Part shown: one piece after another, positions 1 through 8,705 of the stretch
Layout: each line of letters opens with the position of its first letter
Numbering within the stretch: position 1 is the stretch's first letter
Assembly (NCBI RefSeq): GCF_001425755.1
Contig: NZ_LMDH01000001.1
Coordinates: 1,276,474 to 1,340,473, forward strand
Reading direction: 5' to 3'
Source of the DNA: Aeromicrobium sp. Root344
Lineage (GTDB): Bacteria > Actinomycetota > Actinomycetes > Propionibacteriales > Nocardioidaceae
Length of the DNA: 64,000 nucleotides
Translations under genes and position numbers: made by a program
Notes under the pieces: generated by a model
The model's input: the letters and a program-made list of their open reading frames with translations, nothing else
What the model was told of the DNA's origin: nothing
The model's database searches: none

Positions 1-512
1 TTGAGAATCTCACGGTCGGCCCCGCGGCCGAGGGCTCCCATATCGGGCCGCTGATCTCCGCCAAGGCCGTCGACGGCGTCACCGCGCTGGTCGACTCGGC
101 GATCGCCGCCGGCGCCCGCATCAGCCACCGCGCCGACGTGCCCGACAGCAGGGGCTACTACTACCCGCCGACCGTGCTCGTCGACGTACCGGCCGATGCC
201 GACATCGTCACCACCGAGATCTTCGGCCCGGTCGCCCCGATCGTGACCTGGACCGACGAGATCGAGATGCTGCGCCTCGTCAACGCCTCCGAGTTCGGCC
301 TCGCCGCGTACGTCTTCGCGGGCGAGCTCCAGCGCGCGATGCGGATCGGTGAGGCGATCGACGCCGGCATGATCGGCATCAACCGCGGGCTAGTCTCGGA
401 TCCATCGGCACCGTTCGGCGGCATGAAGCAGAGCGGCCTCGGACGCGAAGGCGCCCGCGCCGGACTCGACGAGTTCACCGAGACGCAGTACCTCAGCATC
501 GACTGGCCCTAG
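1..512 (+). CDS. Succinate-semialdehyde dehydrogenase-type aldehyde dehydrogenase, 3' part
   Basis: The reading frame is open from position 3 to a TAG at 510-512, so the gene starts upstream of the window and only about 169 C-terminal residues are seen. Visible family signatures are a VGPA...IGPLI segment near the left edge, then EIFGPVAPI, and the tail GINRGLVSDPSAPFGG followed by KQSGLGREG. These are typical of NAD(P)-dependent succinate-semialdehyde dehydrogenases, which oxidise succinate semialdehyde to succinate at the end of GABA catabolism. The catalytic Glu and Cys lie outside the window. A second paralogous dehydrogenase starts 24 nt downstream, so the two are probably co-transcribed. 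The substrate is inferred from family resemblance. Confidence 0.88.
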   Translation, partial: ENLTVGPAAEGSHIGPLISAKAVDGVTALVDSAIAAGARISHRADVPDSRGYYYPPTVLVDVPADADIVTTEIFGPVAPIVTWTDEIEMLRLVNASEFGLAAYVFAGELQRAMRIGEAIDAGMIGINRGLVSDPSAPFGGMKQSGLGREGARAGLDEFTETQYLSIDWP

Positions 513-535
513 GTCCACCACCCGAGGAGAAGCAC

Positions 536-1897
536 ATGACCACGACATCCGGACCCGCCTACCAGGTCGTCAACCCCGCGACGGGTGACGTCGTCGAGAC
601 GTTCGACACCGCGACCGACGCCGACATCGAGGCGGCGATCTCGGGAGCCACGCAGGCGTACGCCTCGTGGAAGGACGTGCCGATCACCGAGCGCGGCGAG
701 GTCGTCAAGAAGGTCGCCGCCCTGTTCGCCGAGCGCGCCGACGAGCTCGCCGCGATCGCGAACGAGGAGATGGGCAAGCCGGTGAGTGAGGGCGTCGAGG
801 AGGCTGAGTTCTGCCAGGCGATCTTCGACTACTTCGCCACCGAGGGTCCGACGCTGGCCGCCGACCAGCCGATCAAGACGTTCTCCGGCGGCAAGGCCGT
901 CGTGCAGAAGCTACCGGTGGGCCCCCTGCTGGGCATCATGCCGTGGAACTTCCCGTACTACCAGATCGCCCGGTTCGCGGCGCCCAACCTGATGCTGGGC
1001 AACACCATCATCCTGAAGCACGCCGAGTCGGTGCCGAAGTCGGCGCTCGCGGTCGAGCAGATCATGAAGGACGCCGGCGTCCCCGAGGGCGCGTACGTCA
1101 ACGTGTTCGCGTCGCACGAGCAGATCGAGACGATCATCAGCGACCCGCGCATCCAGGGCGTCTCGCTGACCGGGTCCGAGCGCGCCGGCGCGATCGTCGC
1201 CAGCATCGCCGGCAAGAACCTCAAGAAGTGCGTGCTCGAGCTCGGCGGGTCCGATCCGATGATCGTGCTCGACAGCGACAAGCTCGACGAGGTCGTCGAC
1301 AACGCTTGGGACTTCCGGATGTACAACACCGGCCAGGCCTGCAACTCCAACAAGCGCATGATCGTCATGGACGACCTGTTCGACGACTTCGTCGGCAAGC
1401 TCACCGAGAAGGCGCTCGCGATCGACTCGTTCTCGCCGCTGTCCTCCCGCCGCGCCGCCGAGACGCTCGCCGAGCAGGTCGACGACGCCGTCAGCAAGGG
1501 TGCGACCCTGCACGCCGGCGGCGTCCTGAGCGACGGACCTGACGCGCACTACACCCCCGCCGTCCTGACCGGCATCACCAAGGACATGCGGGCCTACTCC
1601 GAGGAGCTCTTCGGCCCGGTCGCCGTCGTCTACAAGGTCGGCAGCGACGAGGAAGCCCTGGAGCTCGCCAACGACACGACGTACGGCTTGGGTGGTGCGG
1701 TGTTCTCCAAGGACCCGGCCCGCGCGGAGAAGATCGCGCAGCGGCTCGAGGTCGGCATGGCCAACGTCAACACGACAGCCGGCGAGGGTGCCGAGATCCC
1801 GTTCGGCGGCGTCAAGCGCTCCGGCTTCGGCCGCGAGCTCGGCCCGCTCGGCATGGACGAGTTCGTCAACAAGCGGATGTTCTTCATCGCCGACTGA
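536..1897 (+). CDS. gabD: NAD(P)-dependent succinate-semialdehyde dehydrogenase family protein
   Basis: This is a full-length aldehyde dehydrogenase of 453 residues, close to mycobacterial GabD1-type enzymes. Motifs in order are the PWNFPYYQ cofactor region (about residue 136), SLTGSERAG, the catalytic-Glu motif ELGGSDPM (about 237), the catalytic Cys in TGQACNSNKR (about 269), EELFGPVAVV, and the closing PFGGVKRSGFGREL. The start ATG is preceded by GAGGAG at a good distance. It probably oxidises succinate semialdehyde or a related aldehyde in the cytoplasm. It follows another dehydrogenase gene and converges on a class III aminotransferase gene, which fits a transaminase-dehydrogenase pathway. 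The exact substrate cannot be read from sequence. Confidence 0.88.
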   Translation: MTTTSGPAYQVVNPATGDVVETFDTATDADIEAAISGATQAYASWKDVPITERGEVVKKVAALFAERADELAAIANEEMGKPVSEGVEEAEFCQAIFDYFATEGPTLAADQPIKTFSGGKAVVQKLPVGPLLGIMPWNFPYYQIARFAAPNLMLGNTIILKHAESVPKSALAVEQIMKDAGVPEGAYVNVFASHEQIETIISDPRIQGVSLTGSERAGAIVASIAGKNLKKCVLELGGSDPMIVLDSDKLDEVVDNAWDFRMYNTGQACNSNKRMIVMDDLFDDFVGKLTEKALAIDSFSPLSSRRAAETLAEQVDDAVSKGATLHAGGVLSDGPDAHYTPAVLTGITKDMRAYSEELFGPVAVVYKVGSDEEALELANDTTYGLGGAVFSKDPARAEKIAQRLEVGMANVNTTAGEGAEIPFGGVKRSGFGRELGPLGMDEFVNKRMFFIAD

Positions 1898-1900
1898 CGA

Positions 1901-3253
1901 CTAGGCCAGCAGGTCGGTGAGCGCGTCCTCGAACACCGCGTGGTGGCGCTCCACGTCGGCCAGTGTCGTCGTCGGCGCCATCAGCGCCATGTTGTGAAAC
2001 GGCGTCAGCAGGATGCCGCGGTTGACGAGGAAGACGTGCAGGTAGTCCTCGAGGTCCTCGTCGGCGGCCGCGGCCGACTCCGTGCCGTTGCGCGGCGCCG
2101 GCGAGGCGAAGCGATACTCCGCTCTGGCACCGAGCTGGCTGATCGACCACGGCAGGCCGTGCCGGGCGATCGCTGCCTCGACACCAGTCGTGAACGCCGA
2201 CGCGGTCGCGACCATGTGCGCGAACGCGTCGTCGGTCAGCACGTGCTCGAGCGTCGCGCGCATCGCTGCCACCGACACCGGGTTGCCGGCGAGCGTGCCG
2301 CCAACGCCGCCCATGTCGACGAGGTCGAGGTCCGTACGTCCTTCAGCGGACACGGCGAGCTCCTCCGACAACCCGTACGCGCCACAGGGCACGCCGCCGC
2401 CGATCGCCTTGCCGATCGCGAGCACGTCGGGCTCGAGGCCCCACAGCGCCGTGGCCCCACCGGGGCCGGCCGAGAACGTGTGCGTCTCGTCGATGATCAG
2501 CAGCGTGCCGTGGCGACGGGTGATCTCGCGTACGCCGGCGAGGTAGCCGTCGTCGGGCAGCACGATGCCGATGTTGGTCAGCGCGGGCTCCATCAGCACG
2601 GCGGCGACGTCGCCGTGGGCGAGCTGGCGCTCGAGCCCGTCGAGGTCGTTGAACTCCGCGACCCGGCTCGTCTCGGTCACGTCGACCGGTGCGCCGACAT
2701 TGCCCGGTCGCATCATCCCCTCACCATCGGGGCCCACCACGATGAGCGACTCGTCGACGCTCCCGTGATAGCAGTAGGCGTTGACCAGGATCTTGGGCCG
2801 ACCGGTCAGGGCGCGGACGAGCCGGATGGCCCACCGGTTAGCGTCGGTGGCGGTCAGCGCGAAGCTCCACCGCGAGAGCCCGAACCGCCGGGTCAGCTCG
2901 GCACCGACCCACTCGGCGTCAGGCGTCGGCAGCATCGTCGTGAGGCCGCCGAGGTCGGACATGCGGCGTGCGACCGCGTCGAGCGTCGGCTGCGGGGAGT
3001 GGCCCGCCATCGCTCCGGTGTCGCCGAGGGCGAAGTCGACGTACTCGTGCCCGTCGACGTCCCAGACCCGGCTGCCCCGAGCGCGATCGACGTAGAGCGG
3101 GAAGCCGGCGGCGTTCTTGTTCATCCACGTCATCGGCACGCGGCCGAACAGGTGCGTGGCCTCGGCGTAGTGCCGCGCCGACGTCGGGTTGCGGTCGGCG
3201 AAGACCGCTCGCTCGCGCTCCAGCAGCGCTGTCAATCGGCCCCTGTCGATCAT
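1901..3253 (-). CDS. Class III (PLP-dependent) aminotransferase
   Basis: The 450-residue protein has the class III aminotransferase / glutamate-1-semialdehyde aminomutase fold. An N-terminal VWDVDGHEYVDFALGD block is followed by GHSPQPTLDAV. Later come the LLIIDETHTF cofactor Asp region and LAIGKAIGGGVPCGAYG, whose Lys (about residue 282) should bind PLP. The ATG at 3253 overlaps the TGA of the upstream membrane-protein gene (ATGA), so translation is probably coupled; an in-frame extension into that gene is a shadow. The neighbouring semialdehyde dehydrogenases make an omega-amino-acid transaminase plausible, but GSA aminomutase-like activity cannot be excluded. Confidence 0.82.
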   Translation of the reverse strand: MIDRGRLTALLERERAVFADRNPTSARHYAEATHLFGRVPMTWMNKNAAGFPLYVDRARGSRVWDVDGHEYVDFALGDTGAMAGHSPQPTLDAVARRMSDLGGLTTMLPTPDAEWVGAELTRRFGLSRWSFALTATDANRWAIRLVRALTGRPKILVNAYCYHGSVDESLIVVGPDGEGMMRPGNVGAPVDVTETSRVAEFNDLDGLERQLAHGDVAAVLMEPALTNIGIVLPDDGYLAGVREITRRHGTLLIIDETHTFSAGPGGATALWGLEPDVLAIGKAIGGGVPCGAYGLSEELAVSAEGRTDLDLVDMGGVGGTLAGNPVSVAAMRATLEHVLTDDAFAHMVATASAFTTGVEAAIARHGLPWSISQLGARAEYRFASPAPRNGTESAAAADEDLEDYLHVFLVNRGILLTPFHNMALMAPTTTLADVERHHAVFEDALTDLLA

Positions 3254-3870
3254 GCGTCCACCTCTCGTCGGCTCAGCGTGAGGTAGCCCCACGCGAGGCC
3301 CAGCGCCAGGATCAGCACGACGGCGCACGCGACCGCGACGGCCCCACCGCCGTGCCGGTCGACGTCCAGGAAGTCGTACGGCACCGGCGCCCGGCGCTCG
3401 CTCGTGACGGCATAGGAGGGGTCAGACACCCCGGCTCGGATGAGCGTGTAGGCCAGCCAGGCGAGCGGCCAGACGAGGAACCACAAGGCACCGCGGTCGA
3501 GCCGTGTCCGCGGACGGAACAGCAGGAAGCCGAGCACGGAGAGCGCCGGGACGGCGTAGTGGAAGATCTTGTCGTACCACCACTCGACGCCGGTGAACGC
3601 GCCGTTGCCGGCCAGGACCGTGGCATAGACGATGCCCGTGATCGTGATCGCCACGAGGCTGCCGAGGCGCAGGATCCCGAACGCCGAGCCGCCCCGGTCG
3701 GGCCGCACGGCGATCAGCGCAGCGGCGACCATCACGAGGATGTTGGACTCCACCGTGAAGTAGCTGAACAGGTTGACCAGCGACCGGTCGCGATCGAGTG
3801 TGAGGACCGTCTGGCCGACGAGGGCGAAGGCAGCCAGGGCGGCGATCGCGCCGTGCCAGAGTCGGGTCAC
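3250..3870 (-). CDS. Pr6Pr-family-like integral membrane protein
   Basis: A 206-residue protein with about six hydrophobic helices. Features include FSYFTVESNILVMVAAAL near residue 40, GIVYATVLAG, a WWYDKIFHYAVP segment with conserved polar residues, GALWFLVWPLAWLAY and a C-terminal helix VACAVVLILALGLAWGYLTL. The layout resembles the poorly characterised Pr6Pr family, whose biochemical role is unknown. The start is a GTG at 3870, 25 nt after the LURP-one-like gene. Its stop overlaps the aminotransferase start by 4 nt, so it belongs to a four-gene minus-strand operon. Confidence 0.7.
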   Translation of the reverse strand: MTRLWHGAIAALAAFALVGQTVLTLDRDRSLVNLFSYFTVESNILVMVAAALIAVRPDRGGSAFGILRLGSLVAITITGIVYATVLAGNGAFTGVEWWYDKIFHYAVPALSVLGFLLFRPRTRLDRGALWFLVWPLAWLAYTLIRAGVSDPSYAVTSERRAPVPYDFLDVDRHGGGAVAVACAVVLILALGLAWGYLTLSRREVDA

Positions 3871-3895
3871 GCCCCGACGATAGCGTCGTCCGACG

Positions 3896-4474
3896 TCAGC
3901 GAGCCTGCAACGCGTCGAGCGCGACGCCCATCGCGGCCGCGACGCGCCAGTCGAGCTGCCAGCCGTTGGCGAGCACCGGGACCGTCAGCTCATAGCGGTC
4001 GCGCAACGAGCGCTGACGCTGGGACGACAGGATGACCTGGCCGTCGGACGCGGTGAAGTCGAAGTGGAACAGCAGGAACGGGATGTCGACGAACCGGCGG
4101 ATGATCGCGATCGCCGCGTTGCGCTCCTGGCCCATCGAGGTGAGACCGTCGGGCGTCGAGAGATGCCAGGTCGAGCGCAGCAGCGACTTCTTGAAGTCCT
4201 TGCGGAACTCCCCGATCGGGTTGCCCTGGGCATCCGTCACGTCGTACGTCGCCCCGAGGTCGAGGCGTTGACGAGCCTTGAAGCCGAAGACCGGCTGGGT
4301 CTTGGTTTCGTCGGTGAAGAACGTGACCTGCTCCTTGAAGGCCATCCGCTTCTGCTCCGCGAACGCGACCAGCGCGCCCTCGGTGCCGTCGGGCCCGATC
4401 GGGCGCAGCTCGTAGCGGTTGACCATCAGGGTGATCTTCTGTCGCAGGGCAAACCGCTGCGTGGCGTCAGTCAT
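3896..4474 (-). CDS. LURP-one-related / scramblase-like protein
   Basis: A 192-residue protein that looks like the LURP-one-related (tubby-like) family. It opens with FALRQKITLMVNRYEL, then a run of short beta-strand-like segments (VFGFKARQRLDLGATYDV, PIGEFRKDFKKSLLRSTW), and ends with a hydrophobic-amphipathic helix (LDWRVAAAMGVALDAL) that could contact a membrane. Bacterial members have no firmly assigned function; a lipid-binding role is often suggested from the fold. The gene starts 12 nt after the stop of the upstream FAD oxidoreductase gene and is probably in the same operon. Confidence 0.75.
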   Translation of the reverse strand: MTDATQRFALRQKITLMVNRYELRPIGPDGTEGALVAFAEQKRMAFKEQVTFFTDETKTQPVFGFKARQRLDLGATYDVTDAQGNPIGEFRKDFKKSLLRSTWHLSTPDGLTSMGQERNAAIAIIRRFVDIPFLLFHFDFTASDGQVILSSQRQRSLRDRYELTVPVLANGWQLDWRVAAAMGVALDALQAR

Positions 4475-4486
4475 GGCTACATCCTG

Positions 4487-5731
4487 TCAGCGCAGGGGGT
4501 CGAAGCTCGACAGCAGGCTCGACGTTTCGCCGCGAACCATCTGGGCGGCGAGCAGCTTGCCGCTGAGGGGACCCAGCGCGATGCCCCACATGCCGTGCCC
4601 GCCCGACACGAACACGCGAGACGACTTCGTGCGCCCGATGAGCGGCAGGCCGTCGGCCGTGCACGGTCGCGAGCCGACCCATTCGTCGGTGCGGGCCGCC
4701 CAGTCGACGCCGGTCAGCATCGGTGAGGCCGCGTCGATGATCGCCTTGACGCGCCGCGGGTCCAGCGGTGCTCCGGGCTTGCGGAACTCCATCATCCCGG
4801 CGACCCTCAGGCCGTCGCCGAGCGGCGTGCAGGCGACGCGCTGCGCCGGGAAGTACATCGGGGCGACCGGCATCTGCTCGGGCTGCACCGTGAAGCTGTA
4901 GCCGCGACCGGCCTGCACGATCGTCCTGACGCCGACGTCACGCGCCAGCGAGCCGAGCCATGTCCCGGTCGCGATCACGACGGCGTCCGCAGTCAGCGGC
5001 TCGCCACCGGCGACCTCCAGGCGTACGCCCGACGGCGACTCCCTGACGTCACGGACGTCGACGTCGGTCCGGATCTCGGCCCCGCGCTGCCGCACCGCGT
5101 CGGCCAGCGCGTTGACGTAGCGGCCCGGGTTGATGAATCGCTGGTCCCTCAGGCGTACGCCACAGGTCACCGCGTCGCCGAGTGCGGGCACCAGGGCGTG
5201 CATGGCCTCGCGATCGAGCAGCTCTGCCGGAGTCTCGACGCCGAGCTCACGTACGTGGTCGAACTCGTCGAGCAGGGTCTGCCGGTCCTCCTCGGACGCG
5301 AACGCGGCGAGGAACGGCTCGGCGGCCTTGGTCGGCTCGGCGAGCCCGCCGGCGGCGATCTCGTCGAACGCGTCGAACGCCTGCCGGTTCGCCTCCGCGA
5401 ACACCGTCATGGCGGCACGCCATCGTGGAGTCGTGCAGTGCCGGGCGAAGTCGACGAGGAACTTCAGCAGCCGCGGGTTCGTGCTGACGGGCACGTAGAC
5501 CGGGGACGACGGCTTGAGCGTCGCCTTGATGCCGCCGGCCAGGATCGCCGGGTCCGGCAGTGGCAGGGTCAGGGCCGGAGCGAGCCAGCCGGCGTTGCCC
5601 CACGACGAACCGGCCGCCACACCGGCCCGGTCGACGACTGTCACCCGTACGCCCTCGGCCTGCAGGAACCACGCCGCCGACAGCCCGACCATGCCGGCGC
5701 CCACGACGACGACGTGCTCCGGAGACTCCAT
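4487..5731 (-). CDS. FAD-dependent oxidoreductase, D-amino-acid dehydrogenase (DadA)-like
   Basis: The 414-residue protein starts with a classic dinucleotide-binding motif (VVVVGAGMVGLSAAWFL, residues about 7-23) followed by VTVVDRAG. It contains the ADAVVIATGTW second FAD segment and a C-terminal FVSGGHGMWGIALGP block, as in DAO-family flavoenzymes of the DadA type. These enzymes oxidise D-amino acids or related amines. The ATG at 5731 was chosen because the nucleotide-binding motif follows directly; the in-frame extension upstream is not protein-like. It heads a minus-strand unit with the LURP-like, Pr6Pr-like and aminotransferase genes, consistent with amine catabolism. The substrate is unproven. 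Confidence 0.82.
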   Translation of the reverse strand: MESPEHVVVVGAGMVGLSAAWFLQAEGVRVTVVDRAGVAAGSSWGNAGWLAPALTLPLPDPAILAGGIKATLKPSSPVYVPVSTNPRLLKFLVDFARHCTTPRWRAAMTVFAEANRQAFDAFDEIAAGGLAEPTKAAEPFLAAFASEEDRQTLLDEFDHVRELGVETPAELLDREAMHALVPALGDAVTCGVRLRDQRFINPGRYVNALADAVRQRGAEIRTDVDVRDVRESPSGVRLEVAGGEPLTADAVVIATGTWLGSLARDVGVRTIVQAGRGYSFTVQPEQMPVAPMYFPAQRVACTPLGDGLRVAGMMEFRKPGAPLDPRRVKAIIDAASPMLTGVDWAARTDEWVGSRPCTADGLPLIGRTKSSRVFVSGGHGMWGIALGPLSGKLLAAQMVRGETSSLLSSFDPLR

Positions 5732-5800
5732 CCGTCCATTGTGCGGGTGCGGCGCCGCCGTGAGGCAGTCGATACCCTGAGCCGGACCGGAGGAGGACAC

Positions 5801-6532
5801 GTGGACGAGCACACCCGCGGCGCAGGGCATGTGCAGCACATCGGCTCATCACGGCTGTTCGTCGAGCCGCCCGTACGCTTCCTCGGCCCATTCGTCATCC
5901 GCTCCAAGACCCACATCGGCGCGTTCACCGAGCTCGGCCGCGAGGTCGAGGCGCAGGCCGCGTCGATCGGCCGCTACTGCGAGATCGGCCCCGGCAGCCT
6001 GCTCGGCGCGACGGGCCACCCGACGACGTGGCTCAGCGTCTCGGCGTTCCAGTACCGCACGTCGACCTGGGGCTGGCACCCGTCCGCCGACGCCACCGAG
6101 GTCATCGATCCCGAGGCCGGAGGGCGGCAGTCGTTCCGCAGCGTCGCAGGCGACCAGGCGGTCATCGGCAACGACGTGTGGATCGGCGCCAACGTCGTGG
6201 TGCTCCGCGGAGTCAAGATCGGGGACGGCGCGATCATCGCCGCCAACGCGGTCGTGACCAAGGACGTCCCGGCCTACTCGATCGCCGGTGGCATCCCCGC
6301 CAAGGTCATCCGTCCCCGCGTCGCCGACGACCTGCGCGACGAGCTGCAGGCGCTGGCGTGGTGGCGCTTCTCGCCCAACCAGCTCAGCGGCATCCCGTAC
6401 GACGACCCGGCCGAGGCGGTCCGGCAGCTGCGCCCCAAGGTCGACGCCGGCCTCGAACCGTACGAGCCGGGCTTCGTCGAGGTCCGCAAGCCGGTGCCCC
6501 AGAAGCGCAAGCGGCGCTGGTACGTCCGCTAG
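5801..6532 (+). CDS. Hexapeptide-repeat O-acetyltransferase (CatB-like)
   Basis: A 243-residue left-handed beta-helix acyltransferase. Hexapeptide-type repeats run through the middle (IGAFTELGREVE, ASIGRYCEIGPGSLLG, then VIGNDVWIGANVVVLRG and KIGDGAIIAANAVVT), followed by the common AYSIAGGIPAKVI. These enzymes transfer acetyl from acetyl-CoA to sugars or antibiotics. The GTG start at 5801 is preceded by AGGAGG at 5791; the spacer is only 4 nt. The TAG stop is interleaved with the stop of the convergent glycosyltransferase on a single CTAG. Its proximity to a glycosyltransferase suggests a cell-surface sugar substrate, which is inference. Confidence 0.82.
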   Translation: MDEHTRGAGHVQHIGSSRLFVEPPVRFLGPFVIRSKTHIGAFTELGREVEAQAASIGRYCEIGPGSLLGATGHPTTWLSVSAFQYRTSTWGWHPSADATEVIDPEAGGRQSFRSVAGDQAVIGNDVWIGANVVVLRGVKIGDGAIIAANAVVTKDVPAYSIAGGIPAKVIRPRVADDLRDELQALAWWRFSPNQLSGIPYDDPAEAVRQLRPKVDAGLEPYEPGFVEVRKPVPQKRKRRWYVR

Positions 6533-7701
6533 GAGTCCACGCGGTCGCGTGCCGACTCACCCGCGAGCACGTCGAGATAGACACGAGCGTGCGCCGCGGC
6601 GAGCTGCTGGCGCTGCTCGATCCGATCCTCGACCGGCACCGGCTCGACGGGCCACTGCTCGTACGCCCTGCGGATGGCGTCGACCAGTGAGTCCTCGTCG
6701 AGACCACGGTCGTCCATGCCGAACCGGAAGACCGGGGCCTGGTCGGCGAAGTAGCCGCAGCTCGGCGCCACGACCGCGGTCCCGACGTCGCGGCACGCCT
6801 CGAGCCACGACGAGTGCGTCCCGAACCGGTAGGGCAGGACCGACGCGTCGAGACCGGCGAGGTAGTCCCACAGCTGGGCGTCGCTGAAGAACTCCCGCAC
6901 CCTCACCCGTACGCGATGGTCCGAGCGCTGCATCTGCCGGGCGAGGTCGGCGTCGAGCCGCCCGCCCGACGGCCCCAGGACGTCAGGATGGGCATCGACC
7001 TGCAGGATCGCGCCGGGCAGGGCCCGCACCGCGCGGATGAGCGCGGGCAGCAGCGTGAACGGGTCATCGCCCGGCCGCGGCTTCGAGACCCGGAGGCCGA
7101 CCGTGAACGGGCGATGGCTGTGGTCCGGGGTCTGCCGGCGCCGGTGCATCCGCTCCATCGTGGTCAGGTTGACGACGTGCGGGTGCGGCAGCACCAGGGC
7201 CTGACGACCCCACCGTTCCTCGATCTCGGCGGCGGCGCCCGGTGTGAGGGTGATCAACGCGTCAGCTGCCGGGATCAACACGTCGAGGCGGGCGTCGTGC
7301 TCCTCCCGCTCGGCCTGGCGCGGGCTGCGCAGGTCGTGCACCGTGTGGACCAACGGCTTGCCCACGTGTCGCAGCGTCTCGACGAGATCGGCAAGCTGAT
7401 CGGGCGCGTGACCGTCGAAGCCGAAGTGCAGGTGGAAGACGTCGAACTCGGCCTGGTGCCGGCGCACCCACGACGGCTCGAGCATGACCGGCGGCCACCA
7501 CTTCGAGAGCGTGACCCGGCTGGGGTTGCGCGGATCGGGATCCTTGAGCCGCAGGACCCGCGGGGTGCCGCTGTCCTCGTGGACCGGTGACAGATGGCGG
7601 ACGTACGGGTGCGCGGCCGGCACCGAGGCGACCTTGATCCGGTCAGGCCGTCGAGGGCGCGCAAGTCGCTCCGTGCGAACGGGGCGGCGGGCGGTCGGCA
7701 T
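6529..7701 (-). CDS. Glycosyltransferase (GT-B-like)
   Basis: About 390 residues. The N-terminal half has a VFHLHFGFDGH segment and LVHTVHDLRSP, typical of the acceptor domain of GT-B enzymes. The C-terminal half has TVGLRVSKPRPGDD, ILQVDAHPD and a donor-domain-like LWDYLAGLDASVLPYRFG, followed by SSWLEACRDVGTAVVAPSCG. These features place it with GT1/GT4-like glycosyltransferases, although overall conservation looks low. The ATG at 7701 has GAAGAAGGG upstream. A weak stress-type promoter candidate (GCAT-N15-GGGTAC on the minus strand, 7758-7782) lies ahead of it. The acceptor is unknown. Confidence 0.75.
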   Translation of the reverse strand: MPTARRPVRTERLARPRRPDRIKVASVPAAHPYVRHLSPVHEDSGTPRVLRLKDPDPRNPSRVTLSKWWPPVMLEPSWVRRHQAEFDVFHLHFGFDGHAPDQLADLVETLRHVGKPLVHTVHDLRSPRQAEREEHDARLDVLIPAADALITLTPGAAAEIEERWGRQALVLPHPHVVNLTTMERMHRRRQTPDHSHRPFTVGLRVSKPRPGDDPFTLLPALIRAVRALPGAILQVDAHPDVLGPSGGRLDADLARQMQRSDHRVRVRVREFFSDAQLWDYLAGLDASVLPYRFGTHSSWLEACRDVGTAVVAPSCGYFADQAPVFRFGMDDRGLDEDSLVDAIRRAYEQWPVEPVPVEDRIEQRQQLAAAHARVYLDVLAGESARDRVDS

Positions 7702-7860
7702 CGGGGCCCTTCTTCTCAGTGAGTCCGGGGTGGCGACCTGCTGCACCACCGGCCGACGTACCCCGAAACCGGCCCGACATGCGTCCGGCGATCGGTCAGC
7801 GCATGGCGTACGGCCAACCGGGTAGCAGTCACCCGAGGCTCAAGACTGAGGGAGAGAGAC

Positions 7861-8664
7861 ATGGAGCGTGAAGACGAAGGAGCGGGCGGCAGGCCATTGG
7901 GGTTGGTGACCGGGGCGTCCAGTGGAATCGGCGAGGAGCTCGCACGGGAGATGGTGCGCAACGGCTTCGACCTGATGGTGGTGGCCGAGGACGAGGGTGT
8001 CCTCGACATCGCCGCAGAGCTCAGCGACCAGGCGGACGTCCAGCCGGTGCGTGCGGACCTCGCGACGCGGTCGGGCAACGAGATGGTCATCGACCTGCTC
8101 GCGCAGCAGGGCCGGTCCCTCGAGGCTGCTGCGATCAATGCCGGCATCGGCGTGCACGGTCGGCTGATCGACACCGACCTCGAGGAGCACCTGCGGCTCA
8201 TCGCACTCAACATCGTGTCAGCAGTGCACCTCGGCCGGTCGATCGCCAAGGACATGGTCGGCCGCGGCACGGGCCGGCTCCTGTTCACCTCGTCCGTCGC
8301 CTCGCAGATGCCCGGGCCGTTCTACACGACGTACGCCGCGTCGAAGTCGTTCATCCAGTCGTTCGCGCTGGGTCTGCGCGAGGAGCTCAAGGACACCGGC
8401 GTCACCGTGACAGCGCTGATGCCGGGCCCGACCGACACCGAGTTCTTCGACCGCGCCGGGATGGATGGCACGAAGGTCGCCGAAGGGCCCAAGGACGATC
8501 CCGCCGACGTCGCCAAGGCGGGATTCGCCGCGATGATGTCCGGCGACGACCACGTGGTGACCGGCTGGCGCAACAAGATGCAGGCCGCTGCCGCCGGCGT
8601 GCTGCCCGACGCGGTGGCGGCCAAGGTGCACCGGTCGATGACCGAGCCGCCCGACGACGCCTGA
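7861..8664 (+). CDS. SDR-family NAD(P)-dependent oxidoreductase
   Basis: A 267-residue classical short-chain dehydrogenase. It has the cofactor motif TGASSGIGEEL (from about residue 18), INAGIG (the NAG motif), the catalytic Ser in LLFTSSVASQ and the YAASK active-site Tyr/Lys pair (about residue 161). The start ATG has GGGAGAG upstream. It reduces or oxidises an unknown alcohol or ketone. The GAF-ANTAR pair starts 41 nt downstream on the same strand, so all three may be one transcript. A GGGTAG with a poor -35 at about 7801-7824 is not convincing as a stress promoter. Confidence 0.88.
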   Translation: MEREDEGAGGRPLGLVTGASSGIGEELAREMVRNGFDLMVVAEDEGVLDIAAELSDQADVQPVRADLATRSGNEMVIDLLAQQGRSLEAAAINAGIGVHGRLIDTDLEEHLRLIALNIVSAVHLGRSIAKDMVGRGTGRLLFTSSVASQMPGPFYTTYAASKSFIQSFALGLREELKDTGVTVTALMPGPTDTEFFDRAGMDGTKVAEGPKDDPADVAKAGFAAMMSGDDHVVTGWRNKMQAAAAGVLPDAVAAKVHRSMTEPPDDA

Positions 8665-8705
8665 GCGTAGAGTCAGACGAACCGAACCCACCTGAGAGGC
8701 CGAGG

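Noticed and set aside
7758-7824. Stress-type promoters for the glycosyltransferase and SDR near 7.8 kb
   Set aside because: GGGTAC and GGGTAG are present but the -35 elements (GCAT) match only the loosest form; not listed as separate promoters.
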